Source: Microbacterium invictum
GTDB taxonomy: Bacteria > Actinomycetota > Actinomycetes > Actinomycetales > Microbacteriaceae
Assembly: GCF_014197265.1 (NCBI RefSeq)
Contig: NZ_JACIFH010000001.1
Coordinates: forward strand, 62,001 to 126,000
Direction of reading: 5' to 3'
DNA: 64,000 nt
Positions 40,691 to 49,824 of the stretch are shown here, piece by piece. Made by a program: the position numbers and the translations under genes. The notes under the pieces were generated by a model. The model saw only the letters and a list, made by a program, of their open reading frames with translations, ran no database searches and was not told the DNA's origin. Numbering within the stretch: the stretch's first letter is position 1; every line of letters begins with the position of its first letter.

Positions 40691-41026
40691 TCACAGATCG
40701 AGCGGCCAGGCCGGGTGCAGCTGGATGATGCCGGCGGCGGCCATCGGATGCCGCGACGCGACTTCGACGGCCTCGTCGAGCGAGTCGCATTCGAGCACGT
40801 CGAAGCCGCCGATCAGCTCGTGCGCCTCGGCGAAGGGGCCGTCGCTGACGATGACCTCGCCTTTGCGCCGGCGCACCGTCTTGGCCTCGCCGGCGGGACG
40901 CAGCCGGTCGCCGAGCACCGCGCGACCCGAGCCGTAGGTCTCGTCCACCCAGTCCTCGATCGTGACCGGTCCTTCCTCGGCCGTCTCGAGCGCGGGGTCT
41001 GTCAGTACCAGCATGAGATAACGCAT
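40691..41026 (-). CDS. YCII-related domain protein
   Basis: A 111-residue single-domain protein of the YCII/DGPF family. It starts MRYLMLVLTDP and contains RLRPAGEAKTVRRRKGEVIVSDGPFAEAHELIGGFDVLECDSLDEAVEVASRHPMAAAGIIQLHP, with the DGPFAE signature. Many actinobacterial members are encoded next to ECF sigma factors; none is here. Enzymatic role unknown. The ATG has GAAGGA about 8 nt upstream, so this gene is leadered. Confidence 0.82.
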   Translation of the reverse strand: MRYLMLVLTDPALETAEEGPVTIEDWVDETYGSGRAVLGDRLRPAGEAKTVRRRKGEVIVSDGPFAEAHELIGGFDVLECDSLDEAVEVASRHPMAAAGIIQLHPAWPLDL

Positions 41027-41115
41027 CGTCGTGTCCTTCCGTTGTCAGTGACGCTACGTGATCACGTCGAACGGGACGGCGGGGAATCGACATCTGGGTT
41101 CAGAGTCGGTCTGGC

Positions 41116-41127
41116 TAATGTGGGCGC
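41116..41127 (+). promoter_or_regulatory. Leaderless-type -10 box for the 41128 gene
   Basis: TAATGT (41116-41121), 6 nt, ATG at 41128. Confidence 0.55.
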
Positions 41128-41433
41128 ATGTCGCTTGCCGCAGTGCTGCTGTTCGCCGTTCCCGCCCTGCTCGCCGTCTCGGGGATAGCCCTGATCGCGG
41201 TCGGCGTCGTCGACGTCAACCGTGCCGAGGTGCCGGCGCGCCGCAACGCCGGCATCCTGCGCATCATCGGCGGTGCCGGTGCGCTGCTGATCGCGGCGCT
41301 GAGCGTCTACGGCACGTTCGGCGCCGGGATCGCGTACGCGATCGCCTTCCTGCCGCTGGCCGCACTCGTGCTGGGCGCGGTCTGGATCGCCGCCTGGACC
41401 ATCGCCGCCACCGTCGTGGCCGCGCGCCGCTGA
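41128..41433 (+). CDS. Small membrane protein, function unknown
   Basis: A 101-residue protein made almost entirely of three hydrophobic spans (residues about 3-25, 40-57 and 63-95), joined by a short polar loop VDVNRAEVPARRNAG. No family recognised. It ends with a strong hairpin terminator 7 nt past its stop, supporting the view that it is a real transcribed gene. Confidence 0.6.
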   Translation: MSLAAVLLFAVPALLAVSGIALIAVGVVDVNRAEVPARRNAGILRIIGGAGALLIAALSVYGTFGAGIAYAIAFLPLAALVLGAVWIAAWTIAATVVAARR

Positions 41434-41439
41434 CACAGC

Positions 41440-41478
41440 AGAAGAGTGGATGCCGGGGTCTCCGGCATCCACTCTTCT
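41440..41478. terminator. Bidirectional terminator with a perfect 17-bp stem
   Basis: The arms 41440-41456 and 41462-41478 are exactly complementary around a 5-nt loop. It separates convergent genes (41128 and malate synthase). Each arm holds one copy of GGATGCCGG, so two oppositely oriented copies of the window's over-represented motif form the stem top. Confidence 0.88.
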
Positions 41479-41491
41479 CGTGCTGCCCTGC

Positions 41492-43186
41492 TCAGTCGGT
41501 CTCGACCAGGTAGCGCGAGTACGCGGGCAGGGTCAGGAACGTCGGGAAGTCGACGCCCAGGGCCACCTCGCGGAACACCTCGGCGGCATCGTCGAACCGG
41601 TCGCCGTCGCGGCGGTCGGCCTCGCCCAGCACCTCGGCGATGAGCCCCTCGATGTAGTCGCGGGTGATCGCCGTGCCGTCCTCGGTGCGGCGATCCTGGT
41701 GGATCCACTGCCACACCTGCGAGCGGCTGATCTCGGCGGTCGCCGCGTCCTCCATGAGGTTGTCGATCGCGACGGCCCCCAAGCCCCGCAGCCACGCCTC
41801 GATGTAGCGGATCGCGACCGACACATTGCCCCGCACCCCTGCTGCCGTGATCGGCCGCCCGATGTGCACGTCGATCAGGTCTTCGGCGCGCACGGTGACC
41901 TCGGGACGCTGCCGGTCGAGCTGGTTCGGCTTGTCGCCCAGGATCGCGTCGAACTCGGCGCGCGCCACGGGGATGAGGTCGGGGTGGGCGACCCAGGTGC
42001 CGTCGAAGCCGTCGCCGGCCTCGCGCTTCTTGTCGGCGGCGACCTTCTCGAACGCCTGCGCGGTCACCTCGGGGTCACGGCGGTTCGGGATGAACGCGCT
42101 CATGCCGCCGATCGCGAACGCCCCACGCCGGTGGCACGTCTGGACGAGCAGCTCGGTGTAGGCCCGCATGAACGGCACGGTCATGGTGACCTCGCTGCGG
42201 TCGGGCAGGACGAACCGGGCGCCGCGGCCGCGGTAGTTCTTGATGATCGAGAAGATGTAGTCCCAGCGGCCCGCGTTCAGGCCGGCGCAATGGTCGCGCA
42301 GCTCGAAGAGGATCTCCTCCATCTCGAAGGCGGCCGGCAGCGTCTCGATGAGGACCGTGGCACGGATGGTGCCGTGGTCGATGCCGAGGTACTGCTCGCT
42401 GAAGCTGAAAACGTCGTCCCACAGCTTCGCCTCTTCGGACGACTCCAGCTTCGGTAGGTAGAAGTAGGGGCCGCGGCCGCCGTCGATCAGCGCCTGCGCA
42501 TTGTGGAAGAAGTAGAGTCCGAAATCGACGAGCGAACCGGATGCCGCGAGGGTACGCCCCGCGCGATCGGTGTACTGGATGTGGTTCTCAGTCAGGTGCC
42601 AGCCGCGCGGACGCATGACGATCGTCGGCGTCTGCTCGGCGGTGACCTCGTAGGTCTTGCCCTCGGGGCTCGTGAAGCGCAGCTGCCCGCGGATCGCGTC
42701 GCGCAGCGACAGCTGGCCCTCGATGACGTTGCGCCAGGTGGGGCTGGTGGCGTCCTCCTGGTCGGCCAGCCAGACCTTCGCGCCCGAGTTGAGGGCGTTG
42801 ATGGTCATCTTGGGGTCGGTGGGGCCGGTGATCTCGACGCGGCGGTCCTCGAGGCCGGGACCGGCGCCGGCGACCTGCCATTCGGCGTCCTCACGGATGT
42901 GGCGGGTGTCGTCGCGGAAGGCCGGGTCGTGCCCGTTGCCGATCTCGAAGCGGCGGCGCATGCGGTCGGCGAGCCGGTCGTGCCGGCGCCCCGCGAAGCG
43001 GCTGTGGAGGGCGGCGAGGAACGCGATCGCATCCTCGGTCAGCACCTCTTCGTAGCGGTCACGGATGGGCCCTGCGATCTCGATGGCGCAGGCTCCAGTG
43101 TCGATCGGCCCCGTAGTCGGGCGGATCGGGTCGATCTCGGTGTATTCGGTGATGGCGGGCGCGGTGCCCGTGGCGGTGGGTGTCAT
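41492..43186 (-). CDS. aceB: Malate synthase A
   Basis: A 564-residue glyoxylate-shunt enzyme condensing glyoxylate with acetyl-CoA. Type A features: AKVWLADQEDATSPTW near residue 130, YFYLPKLESSEEAKLW near 240, TIRATVLIETLPAAFEMEEILFELRDHCAGLNAGRWDYIFS near 268-308 with the catalytic Arg and Glu, and GGMSAFIPNRRDP near 360. The ATG at 43186 with AGGAAG upstream is chosen; a longer frame would cross the intergenic promoter region. Divergent from the RamB-like regulator. No isocitrate lyase gene lies in the window. Confidence 0.92.
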   Translation of the reverse strand: MTPTATGTAPAITEYTEIDPIRPTTGPIDTGACAIEIAGPIRDRYEEVLTEDAIAFLAALHSRFAGRRHDRLADRMRRRFEIGNGHDPAFRDDTRHIREDAEWQVAGAGPGLEDRRVEITGPTDPKMTINALNSGAKVWLADQEDATSPTWRNVIEGQLSLRDAIRGQLRFTSPEGKTYEVTAEQTPTIVMRPRGWHLTENHIQYTDRAGRTLAASGSLVDFGLYFFHNAQALIDGGRGPYFYLPKLESSEEAKLWDDVFSFSEQYLGIDHGTIRATVLIETLPAAFEMEEILFELRDHCAGLNAGRWDYIFSIIKNYRGRGARFVLPDRSEVTMTVPFMRAYTELLVQTCHRRGAFAIGGMSAFIPNRRDPEVTAQAFEKVAADKKREAGDGFDGTWVAHPDLIPVARAEFDAILGDKPNQLDRQRPEVTVRAEDLIDVHIGRPITAAGVRGNVSVAIRYIEAWLRGLGAVAIDNLMEDAATAEISRSQVWQWIHQDRRTEDGTAITRDYIEGLIAEVLGEADRRDGDRFDDAAEVFREVALGVDFPTFLTLPAYSRYLVETD

Positions 43187-43288
43187 GGCCCTGTCTTCCT
43201 GTGTCGTGGTCTGCCGGTGAGTGTCACACCGGGGTTGTGATTCCACTCTGGGTGAATATCACAGGCAATGGCGACCAGGAGGCGGGGG

Positions 43289-43296
43289 AAGTTTGC
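43289..43296. promoter_or_regulatory. Candidate RamB binding site between aceB and ramB
   Basis: AAGTTTGC in a purine-rich context resembles the AAAGTTTGCAAA-like sites reported, as I recall, for corynebacterial RamB. It lies in the 143-bp gap between the two starts, 34 bp before the regulator ATG. Confidence 0.4.
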
Positions 43297-43329
43297 TGAT
43301 ATTTCTACTTTCGTGACACACTTCCGGAC

Positions 43330-44799
43330 ATGACGATCCTCGACGTTTCGCCTCCGGACGAGTCGGAGGCGTCCGATGCACTGACCATCGGCCGCCGCAT
43401 CCGCCAGTTGCGCACCGCCCGCGGCATGACCTTGGACGAGCTCGCCGGCGCGGTCTCCCGTGCCCCGAGTCAGCTGTCGATGATCGAGACCGGCAAGCGC
43501 GAGCCGAAGCTCACGCTGCTGCGCACGATCGCGACGGCGCTGGGGGTCACCGTCGACGCACTGCTCGAAGCGGAGCCGCTGGACGAGCGCGCCACGATGG
43601 AGATCGCGCTCGAGCGCGCGATGAAGGGCCAGACCTTCCAGGCGCTGGGCATCGCGCCGTTCCGCATCGGCAAAGCGGTCTCCGACGACGTGCTGCGGGC
43701 GATGCTCGCGCTGCAGGGTGAGATCGAGAGGCTCGGCGATGAACGGTCGGCGACTCCCGAAGAGGCGCGTCGCGCCAATGTCGAACTGCGACACCTCATG
43801 CGCCGGCAGGACAACTACTTCCCCGAGCTGGAGGACCAGGCGCGGACGATCCTCGCCGCCGTCGACCACCCCGGCGGGCCCCTCACCCAGCGCACCGCAT
43901 CGGACATCGCCGCGCACCTGGGCTTCTCGTTGCACTACGTGCCCGACCTGCCGGCATCCACCCGCAGCGTCGCAGACCTTCGCCACGGCCGGCTCTACCT
44001 CTCGAGCCTGGTGCCCGCCAAGGGCGATTCGCGCACGCCGGTGCTGCAGGCTCTCGCCAGCCGGATCCTCGGGCACGCGGAGCCGCGCTCGTACGCCGAG
44101 TTCCTGCGCCAGCGCGTGGAGACCAACTACCTCACCGGCGCGCTGCTGGTGCCCGAGGACCACGCCGCACCGTTCCTGCAGGATGCCAAGAGCCGCCGCG
44201 CGGTGTCGATCGAAGACCTGCGCGACGCCTACTCGGTGTCGTACGAGACGGCCGCGCACCGGTTCACGAACCTCGCCACGAGGCACCTCGACATCCGGGT
44301 GCACTTCCTGAAGGTGCACGAGTCGGGCACGATCACGAAGGTCTACGAGAACGACGACGTGAACTTCCCGTCCGACCGGCTCGGGTCGATCGAAGGGCAG
44401 ATGTGCTGCCGCAAGTGGACGAGCCGGGTCGTGTTCGACATCCCCGACAAGTTCAACCCGTACTACCAGTACACCGACACCGGCAACGGCACGTACTGGT
44501 GCACCGCGCGTGTGGAGCACTCGAGCGAGGGCGCGCACTCGGTGAGCGTGGGCGTGCGCTTCGATGACACGAAGTGGTTCATCGGCCGCGAGACGACCAA
44601 CCGCGGCGTGTCGCGGCATGCGGTCGAAGTGTGCTGCCGCCGCGCGCCGGCGGAGCTCGAGGGGGAGTGGCGCGACCAGGCCTGGCCGAACGTACGCACG
44701 CCCCGCACCCTGCTCGCGACCCTGCCGACCGGTTCGTTCCCCGGCGTCGACACCACCGACCTGTACGAGTTCCTCGAGGAGCACGCGCCGCGGGGCTGA
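43330..44799 (+). CDS. ramB: RamB-like transcriptional regulator (XRE HTH, ImmA/IrrE-like and ScfR C-terminal domains)
   Basis: A 489-residue regulator. An XRE helix-turn-helix spans residues 20-75 (IGRRIRQLRTARGMTLDELAGAVSRAPSQLSMIETGKREPKL). An IrrE/ImmA-like region follows, with RVETNYLTGALLVPEDHAAPFLQ but no HExxH metal site. The C-terminal short-chain-fatty-acyl regulator domain has the cysteine pairs CCRKW and CCRRAP. RamB controls acetate and glyoxylate genes in corynebacteria and mycobacteria; divergence from malate synthase supports the same role. Confidence 0.85.
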   Translation: MTILDVSPPDESEASDALTIGRRIRQLRTARGMTLDELAGAVSRAPSQLSMIETGKREPKLTLLRTIATALGVTVDALLEAEPLDERATMEIALERAMKGQTFQALGIAPFRIGKAVSDDVLRAMLALQGEIERLGDERSATPEEARRANVELRHLMRRQDNYFPELEDQARTILAAVDHPGGPLTQRTASDIAAHLGFSLHYVPDLPASTRSVADLRHGRLYLSSLVPAKGDSRTPVLQALASRILGHAEPRSYAEFLRQRVETNYLTGALLVPEDHAAPFLQDAKSRRAVSIEDLRDAYSVSYETAAHRFTNLATRHLDIRVHFLKVHESGTITKVYENDDVNFPSDRLGSIEGQMCCRKWTSRVVFDIPDKFNPYYQYTDTGNGTYWCTARVEHSSEGAHSVSVGVRFDDTKWFIGRETTNRGVSRHAVEVCCRRAPAELEGEWRDQAWPNVRTPRTLLATLPTGSFPGVDTTDLYEFLEEHAPRG

Positions 44800-44824
44800 G
44801 GCGCTTTCGCGGCGGGCGGACGGC

Positions 44825-44836
44825 TACGCTCGGAGC
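44825..44836 (+). promoter_or_regulatory. Leaderless-type -10 box for gabT
   Basis: TACGCT (44825-44830), 6 nt, ATG at 44837. Confidence 0.55.
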
Positions 44837-46192
44837 ATGAGCGTCACTGTCGACGACACGGTCGCTGCCGGCGGGCCCGGCCTGCCCCAGCGACGGCGTC
44901 TGGTCACCGCCCTGCCCGGTCCTGCCTCGCAGGCGATCCTCGCGCGGAAGAGCGATGCCGTGGCCGCCGGCGTGGCGCACACGGTGCCGATCGCGGCGGT
45001 CGCCGCCGGCGGAGGCGTCGTCGTCGACGCCGACGGCAACTCGCTCATCGACCTCGGCTCGGGCATTGCGGTCACCACCGTCGGCAACGGGCATCCGAAG
45101 GTCGTCGCCGCGGTGCAGGAGCAGGTCGCCCGCTTCTCGCACACCTGCTTCATGATCTCGCCCTACGAGGGTTACATCGCCGTCGCCGAGGCGCTGAACC
45201 GGCTCACCCCCGGCGATCACGCCAAGAAGACGGCGCTGTTCAACTCGGGTGCCGAGGCCGTCGAGAACGCCGTCAAGATCGCCCGCTCGGCCACCGGGCG
45301 CCCCGCCGTGGTCGCGTTCGATCACGGCTACCACGGGCGCACGAACCTCACCATGGCCCTCACCGCCAAGGCGATGCCCTACAAGCGCGGCTTCGGCCCG
45401 TTCGCCCCCGAGGTGTACCGCGCGCCCGGGTCGTATCCGTTCCGGGACGCGCTGTCGGGGGTGGATGCCGCGGCGCGCGCGATCACGCTCATCGAGAAGC
45501 AGGTCGGCGCCGAGAGCCTCGCCGCCATCGTCATCGAGCCCATCCAGGGCGAGGGCGGGTTCATCGTGCCCGCCGACGGATTCCTTCCCGCGCTCGCCGA
45601 CTGGTGTCGCGCGAACGGCGTCGTGTTCGTCGCCGACGAGGTGCAGACCGGGTTCGCCCGCACCGGGACGATGTTCGCCAGCGAGCAGTTCGGCGTCGTG
45701 CCCGACCTCGTCGCGACCGCGAAGGGGATCGCTGCCGGATTCCCGCTGTCGGCGGTCACCGGCCGCGCCGAGCTCATGGATGCCGCGCACCCCGGCGGGC
45801 TGGGCGGCACCTACGGCGGCAACCCCGTCGCGTGCGCCGCGGCGCTGGCTGCTCTCGACGTCTACGAGACCGAGAATCTGCCGGGGCGGGCCGTGGCGAT
45901 CGGGGAGATTCTGGCCGGCCGGCTCACCGGCATCCAGTCCACCGATCCGCGCCTGGGCGACGTGCGCGGGCGGGGTGCGATGGTCGCTGCCGAGTTCGTC
46001 CACCCCGGCACCGGCGCGCCCGATGCCGCGCTCGCGGCCGCCGTCGCACGTGCGTGCATCGCCGACGGCGTGATCGTGCTCACCTGCGGCACGTTCGGCA
46101 ACGTGCTGCGGTTCCTGCCGCCGCTGTCGATCGACGACGCGCTGCTTCACGAAGGACTCGACGTCGTCGCGGCATCCCTCGCGGCGGCGTGA
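44837..46192 (+). CDS. gabT: 4-Aminobutyrate--2-oxoglutarate transaminase
   Basis: A 451-residue class III PLP aminotransferase. FNSGAEAVENAVKIARSATG near residues 134-153 binds cofactor phosphate, AFDHGYHGRTNLTMALTAK follows, then IEPIQGEGGFIVP, VFVADEVQTGFARTGTMFA near 261-279 with the PLP Asp, and the Schiff-base lysine in VATAKGIAAGFPLSAVTG near residue 297. It makes succinate semialdehyde from GABA. The next gene encodes the matching dehydrogenase, confirming the GABA shunt. A longer frame reads into the regulator gene and is rejected. Confidence 0.9.
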   Translation: MSVTVDDTVAAGGPGLPQRRRLVTALPGPASQAILARKSDAVAAGVAHTVPIAAVAAGGGVVVDADGNSLIDLGSGIAVTTVGNGHPKVVAAVQEQVARFSHTCFMISPYEGYIAVAEALNRLTPGDHAKKTALFNSGAEAVENAVKIARSATGRPAVVAFDHGYHGRTNLTMALTAKAMPYKRGFGPFAPEVYRAPGSYPFRDALSGVDAAARAITLIEKQVGAESLAAIVIEPIQGEGGFIVPADGFLPALADWCRANGVVFVADEVQTGFARTGTMFASEQFGVVPDLVATAKGIAAGFPLSAVTGRAELMDAAHPGGLGGTYGGNPVACAAALAALDVYETENLPGRAVAIGEILAGRLTGIQSTDPRLGDVRGRGAMVAAEFVHPGTGAPDAALAAAVARACIADGVIVLTCGTFGNVLRFLPPLSIDDALLHEGLDVVAASLAAA

Positions 46193-46229
46193 CACCGGCG
46201 CGCAACCCGCGCCCGAAACTGGAGGATCC

Positions 46230-47591
46230 ATGACCGGCTACACCGTCACCAACCCCGCCACCGGCGAGCAGCTCGCCACGTATCCGCTGGCCACCGACGC
46301 CGAGGTCGAACAGGGCATCGCCGATGCGCACGCCGCAGCTCAGGGCTGGGGTCGCACCTCGGCCACCGCCGACCGAGCCGGCCTGCTCCGCGCGGCCGCG
46401 CAGCTGCATCGCGACCGCCGTGACGAGCTGGCGGAGATCATCGTGCGTGAGATGGGCAAAACCCTCGAGGCGGCGCTCGGTGAGGTCGACTTCGCCGCCG
46501 ACATCACCGAGTACTACGCCGACCACATCGACGAGATCACCGCCGACACGGCGGTGCCCATCGACGGCGATGGCGCCGCGGTGATCCGCCGCACACCGCT
46601 GGGCGCCCTGCTGGGCGTGATGCCGTGGAACTTCCCGTACTACCAGGTGGCCCGCTTCACCGCGCCCAACCTGGCGATGGGCAACACCATCATCCTCAAG
46701 CACGCCGAGCAGTGCCCGGCGTCGGCCGCCGCGATCGCGCGCATCTACGACGACGCCGGCTTCCCGCGCGGCGCCTACGTGAACCTCTACCTGTCGCACG
46801 ATCAGGCCGCCGCGGTCGTCGCCGACCCGCGCGTGCGCGGGGCGTCGGTCACCGGATCCGAGCGCGCCGGCGCCGCCGTCGCAGAGGTCGCCGGCCGCAA
46901 CCTGAAGAAGGTGGCGCTCGAGCTGGGCGGCTCCGATCCGTTCATCGTGCTGTCGACCGACGACCTCGATGCCGTCGTCGCACAGGCCGTCGATGCCCGG
47001 CTCGACAACACCGGACAGTCGTGCAACGCTGCGAAGCGCTTCATCGTGGCATCCGGCCTCTACGACGCCTTCGTCGAGAAGTTCTCCGACGCGATGGCCG
47101 CCGCCACCGTCGGCGACCCGTTCGACGACGTCGTGCTCGGGCCGCTGTCGTCGCTGGCAGCGGCCGAGCGCCTCGAGCATCAGGTGCAGGATGCCGTGGC
47201 CGAAGGCGCGCGGGTGGTGACCGGCGGCACGCGCGATCGCGCCTTCTTCGCGCCGACCGTGCTGACCGGTGTGACCGCGTCGATGAACGCGTACCGGGAA
47301 GAGCTGTTCGGCCCGGTCGGGGTCGTCTACCGCGCCGACGACGAGGACGACGCGGTGCGGATCGCGAACGACACGCCGTTCGGGCTGGGCTCGTATCTGT
47401 TCACCACCGATCCGGCGCAGGCGCAGCGCGTTGCGGAGCGCATCGAGGCGGGGATGGTGTTCGTGAATCTCGTCCTCGCCGACGAGGCGGGCCTGCCGTT
47501 CGGAGGCGTGAAGCGCAGCGGCACCGGGCGCGAACTTGGGCTGCTGGGCGCGGACGAGTTCGTCAACAAGAAGCTGATTCGCACGGCGTGA
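46230..47591 (+). CDS. gabD: Succinate-semialdehyde dehydrogenase, NAD(P)-dependent
   Basis: A 453-residue aldehyde dehydrogenase. [34 protein letters not shown] near residues 130-163 forms the cofactor pocket, [12 protein letters not shown] near 229-240 has the general base Glu, and [12 protein letters not shown] near 262-273 has the catalytic Cys. The later [12 protein letters not shown] is also canonical. It follows gabT by 37 nt with GGAGG before the ATG, so the two form a GABA degradation operon ending in succinate. Confidence 0.9.
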   Translation: MTGYTVTNPATGEQLATYPLATDAEVEQGIADAHAAAQGWGRTSATADRAGLLRAAAQLHRDRRDELAEIIVREMGKTLEAALGEVDFAADITEYYADHIDEITADTAVPIDGDGAAVIRRTPLGALLGVMPWNFPYYQVARFTAPNLAMGNTIILKHAEQCPASAAAIARIYDDAGFPRGAYVNLYLSHDQAAAVVADPRVRGASVTGSERAGAAVAEVAGRNLKKVALELGGSDPFIVLSTDDLDAVVAQAVDARLDNTGQSCNAAKRFIVASGLYDAFVEKFSDAMAAATVGDPFDDVVLGPLSSLAAAERLEHQVQDAVAEGARVVTGGTRDRAFFAPTVLTGVTASMNAYREELFGPVGVVYRADDEDDAVRIANDTPFGLGSYLFTTDPAQAQRVAERIEAGMVFVNLVLADEAGLPFGGVKRSGTGRELGLLGADEFVNKKLIRTA

Positions 47592-47622
47592 GACACCGTT
47601 CGCTTCCCGCGCCGGGGACGGG

Positions 47623-47634
47623 CAAGATGGGGGT
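47623..47634 (+). promoter_or_regulatory. Leaderless-type box for the 47635 gene
   Basis: CAAGAT (47623-47628), 6 nt, ATG at 47635. Confidence 0.4.
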
Positions 47635-48072
47635 ATGGACGAGAACACAGAGGTCGTCCAGCGGTTGACCGACCAGGACTGCTGGGACCACATCTCCGGC
47701 GAGGCCCTGGGCCGACTGGTCACGCACGTCGGTGAGGTGCTCGACGTCTTCCCGGTGAACTTCGTCGTCGACGACGGCACGATCGTCTTCCGGACGGCGG
47801 AGGGCAGCAAGCTCACCGAGCTCACGATCAACGACGAGGTGCTCTTCGAGGTCGACGCGCACACCGAGACCGATGCGTGGAGCGTCGTCGTCCGCGGGCA
47901 CGCGCGCCGGCTGCGCACCAACGACGAGGTGCAGGCCGCCGATGCGCTGCCGCTGAAGCCGTGGATCCCCACCCTGAAGTACAACTATGTGCGCATCGTG
48001 CCGACGTCGCTGTCGGGGCGCGCGTTCGTCCGCAGCGAAGAGCCCGACCGCTACGGCATCCAGCAGTACTGA
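47635..48072 (+). CDS. Pyridoxamine 5'-phosphate oxidase family protein
   Basis: A 145-residue split-barrel flavin-binding protein. It contains [36 protein letters not shown] near residues 29-64 and [23 protein letters not shown] near 78-100, typical of the small actinobacterial PNPOx-like/F420-binding group. The ligand (FMN, F420 or haem) cannot be chosen by eye. It is separate from the gab operon by promoter box. Confidence 0.8.
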   Translation: MDENTEVVQRLTDQDCWDHISGEALGRLVTHVGEVLDVFPVNFVVDDGTIVFRTAEGSKLTELTINDEVLFEVDAHTETDAWSVVVRGHARRLRTNDEVQAADALPLKPWIPTLKYNYVRIVPTSLSGRAFVRSEEPDRYGIQQY

Positions 48073-48231
48073 CGGCGGGGCCTGTGGCATCCGCTCAGAT
48101 TCGCGTCGCCCGCCGGGCATGACGTACACTTGACGATGCAGTTGTCTGCATTCTTTTGCCGTGCCCGCGGATCGGGAACCCCCTGAAAATGGTTACGGTA
48201 GAAGTGTGGACACCCGGGATCGAGAGATCTT
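48073..48231. other. Non-coding stretch before tRNA-Trp
   Basis: About 160 nt with no gene. It contains TTGACG (48130-48135) and GGTTACGGTAGAAG (48191-48204), which could be promoter parts for the tRNA-secE-nusG unit, but no pair has good spacing. TACACT (48125-48130) is another isolated -10-like box. The transcription start is left open. Confidence 0.35.
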
Positions 48232-48304
<73 letters not shown>

Positions 48305-48309
48305 CGCGC

Positions 48310-48351
48310 GCCAGCGGTCACGCTGGCACCACGCGCCAGCAGCGTGCTGGC
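48310..48351 (+). other. Two similar hairpins between tRNA-Trp and secE
   Basis: GCCAGCG-gtca-CGCTGGC (48310-48327) and GCCAGCA-gcg-TGCTGGC (48335-48351) are perfect 7-bp stems of near-identical sequence. They could mark tRNA 3'-end processing or partial termination before secE. Confidence 0.6.
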
Positions 48352-48378
48352 ACGGAACACATCACACAGGTGGGTTGA

Positions 48379-48642
48379 ATGGTCCAGGATGAGCCGAACG
48401 GCGAGATCGTCGCGGCAGGCGGGGCGACCCGAGAGAAGAAGCTGAACTTCTTCCAGCGGATCGCACTGTTCATCCGTCAGGTCTTCGCCGAGCTCCGCAA
48501 GGTCGTCACCCCGACCCGACAGGAGCTCCTGAAGTTCACGGGTGTCGTCCTCGGGTTCGTCGCCGTCATGATGGGCTTCGTCTACGGCCTCGACCTGCTG
48601 TTCACGTGGGTCGTGGAGATCGTCTTCGGCGTCCCGCGCTGA
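48379..48642 (+). CDS. secE: Preprotein translocase subunit SecE
   Basis: An 87-residue single-span form of SecE. An amphipathic stretch NFFQRIALFIRQVFAELRKVVTPTRQELLKFT (about 24-55) precedes one transmembrane helix (GVVLGFVAVMMGFVYGLDLLFTWVV). SecE clamps SecY in the export channel. AGGTGGG lies upstream of the ATG. nusG begins 68 nt after the stop in the same direction. Confidence 0.93.
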   Translation: MVQDEPNGEIVAAGGATREKKLNFFQRIALFIRQVFAELRKVVTPTRQELLKFTGVVLGFVAVMMGFVYGLDLLFTWVVEIVFGVPR

Positions 48643-48710
48643 GTTCCTCGTGAGCTCGCCCGCGGGATGGAAACGACGGGCATCCAGACCACCAATGGAA
48701 GAGAACGCAA

Positions 48711-49730
48711 GTGTCTGAAAGATATGTCGACGACGCCGACTGGGCGACCGCTGCCGAGCAGTCGAGCGAGGATGACGAGGCCCAGGAGGGCAACATCCTC
48801 GCCGACCAGGAGCGCTCGGCCGAGGCGCCCGAGCACACGGCGGTGCACGTCGTGGACACCGAGGGCGGCGATGACACCGACGCCGACCTCGACGACATCG
48901 ACATCGACGACCCGGAGGCAGATGCGATCGTGAACGACGCACTCGAGATCGACCAGGCAGCAGAGGCCGAGGCCGCCGCCGAGGTGCTTAACGACTCCCT
49001 CGCCGAAGAGACCGCCGATCGCGCCGCGCAGGCCGCTGAAGAGGTCACTCCCTACGACGGCCCCGAGGTGGGCGGCGATGACGAGGCCGACGCCGACGAA
49101 GAGCCCGAAGACCCGTACGAGGCGTTCCGCGCCGACCTGCGCGTGCTCCCGGGCAAGTGGTACGTCATCCACTCCTACGCCGGCTTCGAGCGCAAGGTGA
49201 AGGCCAACATCGAGCAGCGCAAGTCGACGCTCGAGGTCGAAGAGGACATCTACCAGGTCGAGGTTCCCCTCGAAGACGTCGTCGAGATCAAGAACGGCCA
49301 GCGCAAGATGGTCACGCGCGTCCGGATCCCCGGCTACGTGCTCGTGCGCATGGAGCTGAACGAAGACACCTGGTCGGTCGTGCGCCACACTCCCGGCGTC
49401 ACCGGCTTCGTCGGCAACGCCCACAACCCGACCCCGCTGCGCTTCGAAGAGGCCTTCAACATGCTGAAGTCGCTCGTCGAGGCCAAGGAGGTCGCCCCGG
49501 CCAAGGGCGGTGCGGCCAAGGGTGCTGCGACGCAGCCCCGCGCGCTGCCGGCCGAGGTCGACTTCGAGGTCGGCGAGACCATCACCATCAAGGAAGGCTC
49601 CTTCGCCGGCCTGCCCGGCACGATCAGCGAGATCAAGCCCGAGAGCGGCAAGCTCACGGTCCTCGTCTCGCTGTTCGAGCGCGAGACCCCGGTCGAGCTG
49701 TCGTTCGACCAGGTCACCAAGATGGTGTGA
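48711..49730 (+). CDS. nusG: Transcription termination/antitermination protein NusG
   Basis: A 339-residue NusG. The first 140 residues are a strongly acidic Ala/Glu/Asp extension, typical of actinobacteria. The NGN domain follows ([29 protein letters not shown], then [29 protein letters not shown]), and the KOW domain closes ([44 protein letters not shown]). It binds RNA polymerase and links to Rho and the ribosome. GTG start with GGAAGAG 7-8 nt upstream. Followed by rplK. Confidence 0.95.
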   Translation: MSERYVDDADWATAAEQSSEDDEAQEGNILADQERSAEAPEHTAVHVVDTEGGDDTDADLDDIDIDDPEADAIVNDALEIDQAAEAEAAAEVLNDSLAEETADRAAQAAEEVTPYDGPEVGGDDEADADEEPEDPYEAFRADLRVLPGKWYVIHSYAGFERKVKANIEQRKSTLEVEEDIYQVEVPLEDVVEIKNGQRKMVTRVRIPGYVLVRMELNEDTWSVVRHTPGVTGFVGNAHNPTPLRFEEAFNMLKSLVEAKEVAPAKGGAAKGAATQPRALPAEVDFEVGETITIKEGSFAGLPGTISEIKPESGKLTVLVSLFERETPVELSFDQVTKMV

Positions 49731-49735
49731 GACTT

Positions 49736-49804
49736 CCCGGCTGTGCCGGGGACACCGCTGCTCGGAGATGCCGAGCGTGCGGGAGAGGGATGCCACCGGC
49801 ATCC
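49736..49804 (+). promoter_or_regulatory. Three hairpins in the rplK leader
   Basis: CCCGGC-tgt-GCCGGG (49736-49750), GCTCGG-agatg-CCGAGC (49760-49776) and GGATGCC-acc-GGCATCC (49788-49804) stand in a row between nusG and the rplK ribosome site. Ribosomal protein L1 represses its own operon through this leader in other bacteria. The last stem is also a head-to-head pair of the GGATGCC motif. Confidence 0.5.
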
Positions 49805-49824
49805 ACTCGAGGAAAGGAAAGAGA

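Noticed and set aside
41492..43186. Complete glyoxylate shunt locus
   Set aside because: Only malate synthase is present. I searched the flanks for isocitrate lyase (KKCGH-type motif) and found none in the window.
43330..44799. Phage-type repressor/antirepressor (XRE plus IrrE-like region)
   Set aside because: The C-terminal short-chain fatty acyl regulator domain and the divergent malate synthase fit RamB. There are no phage genes.
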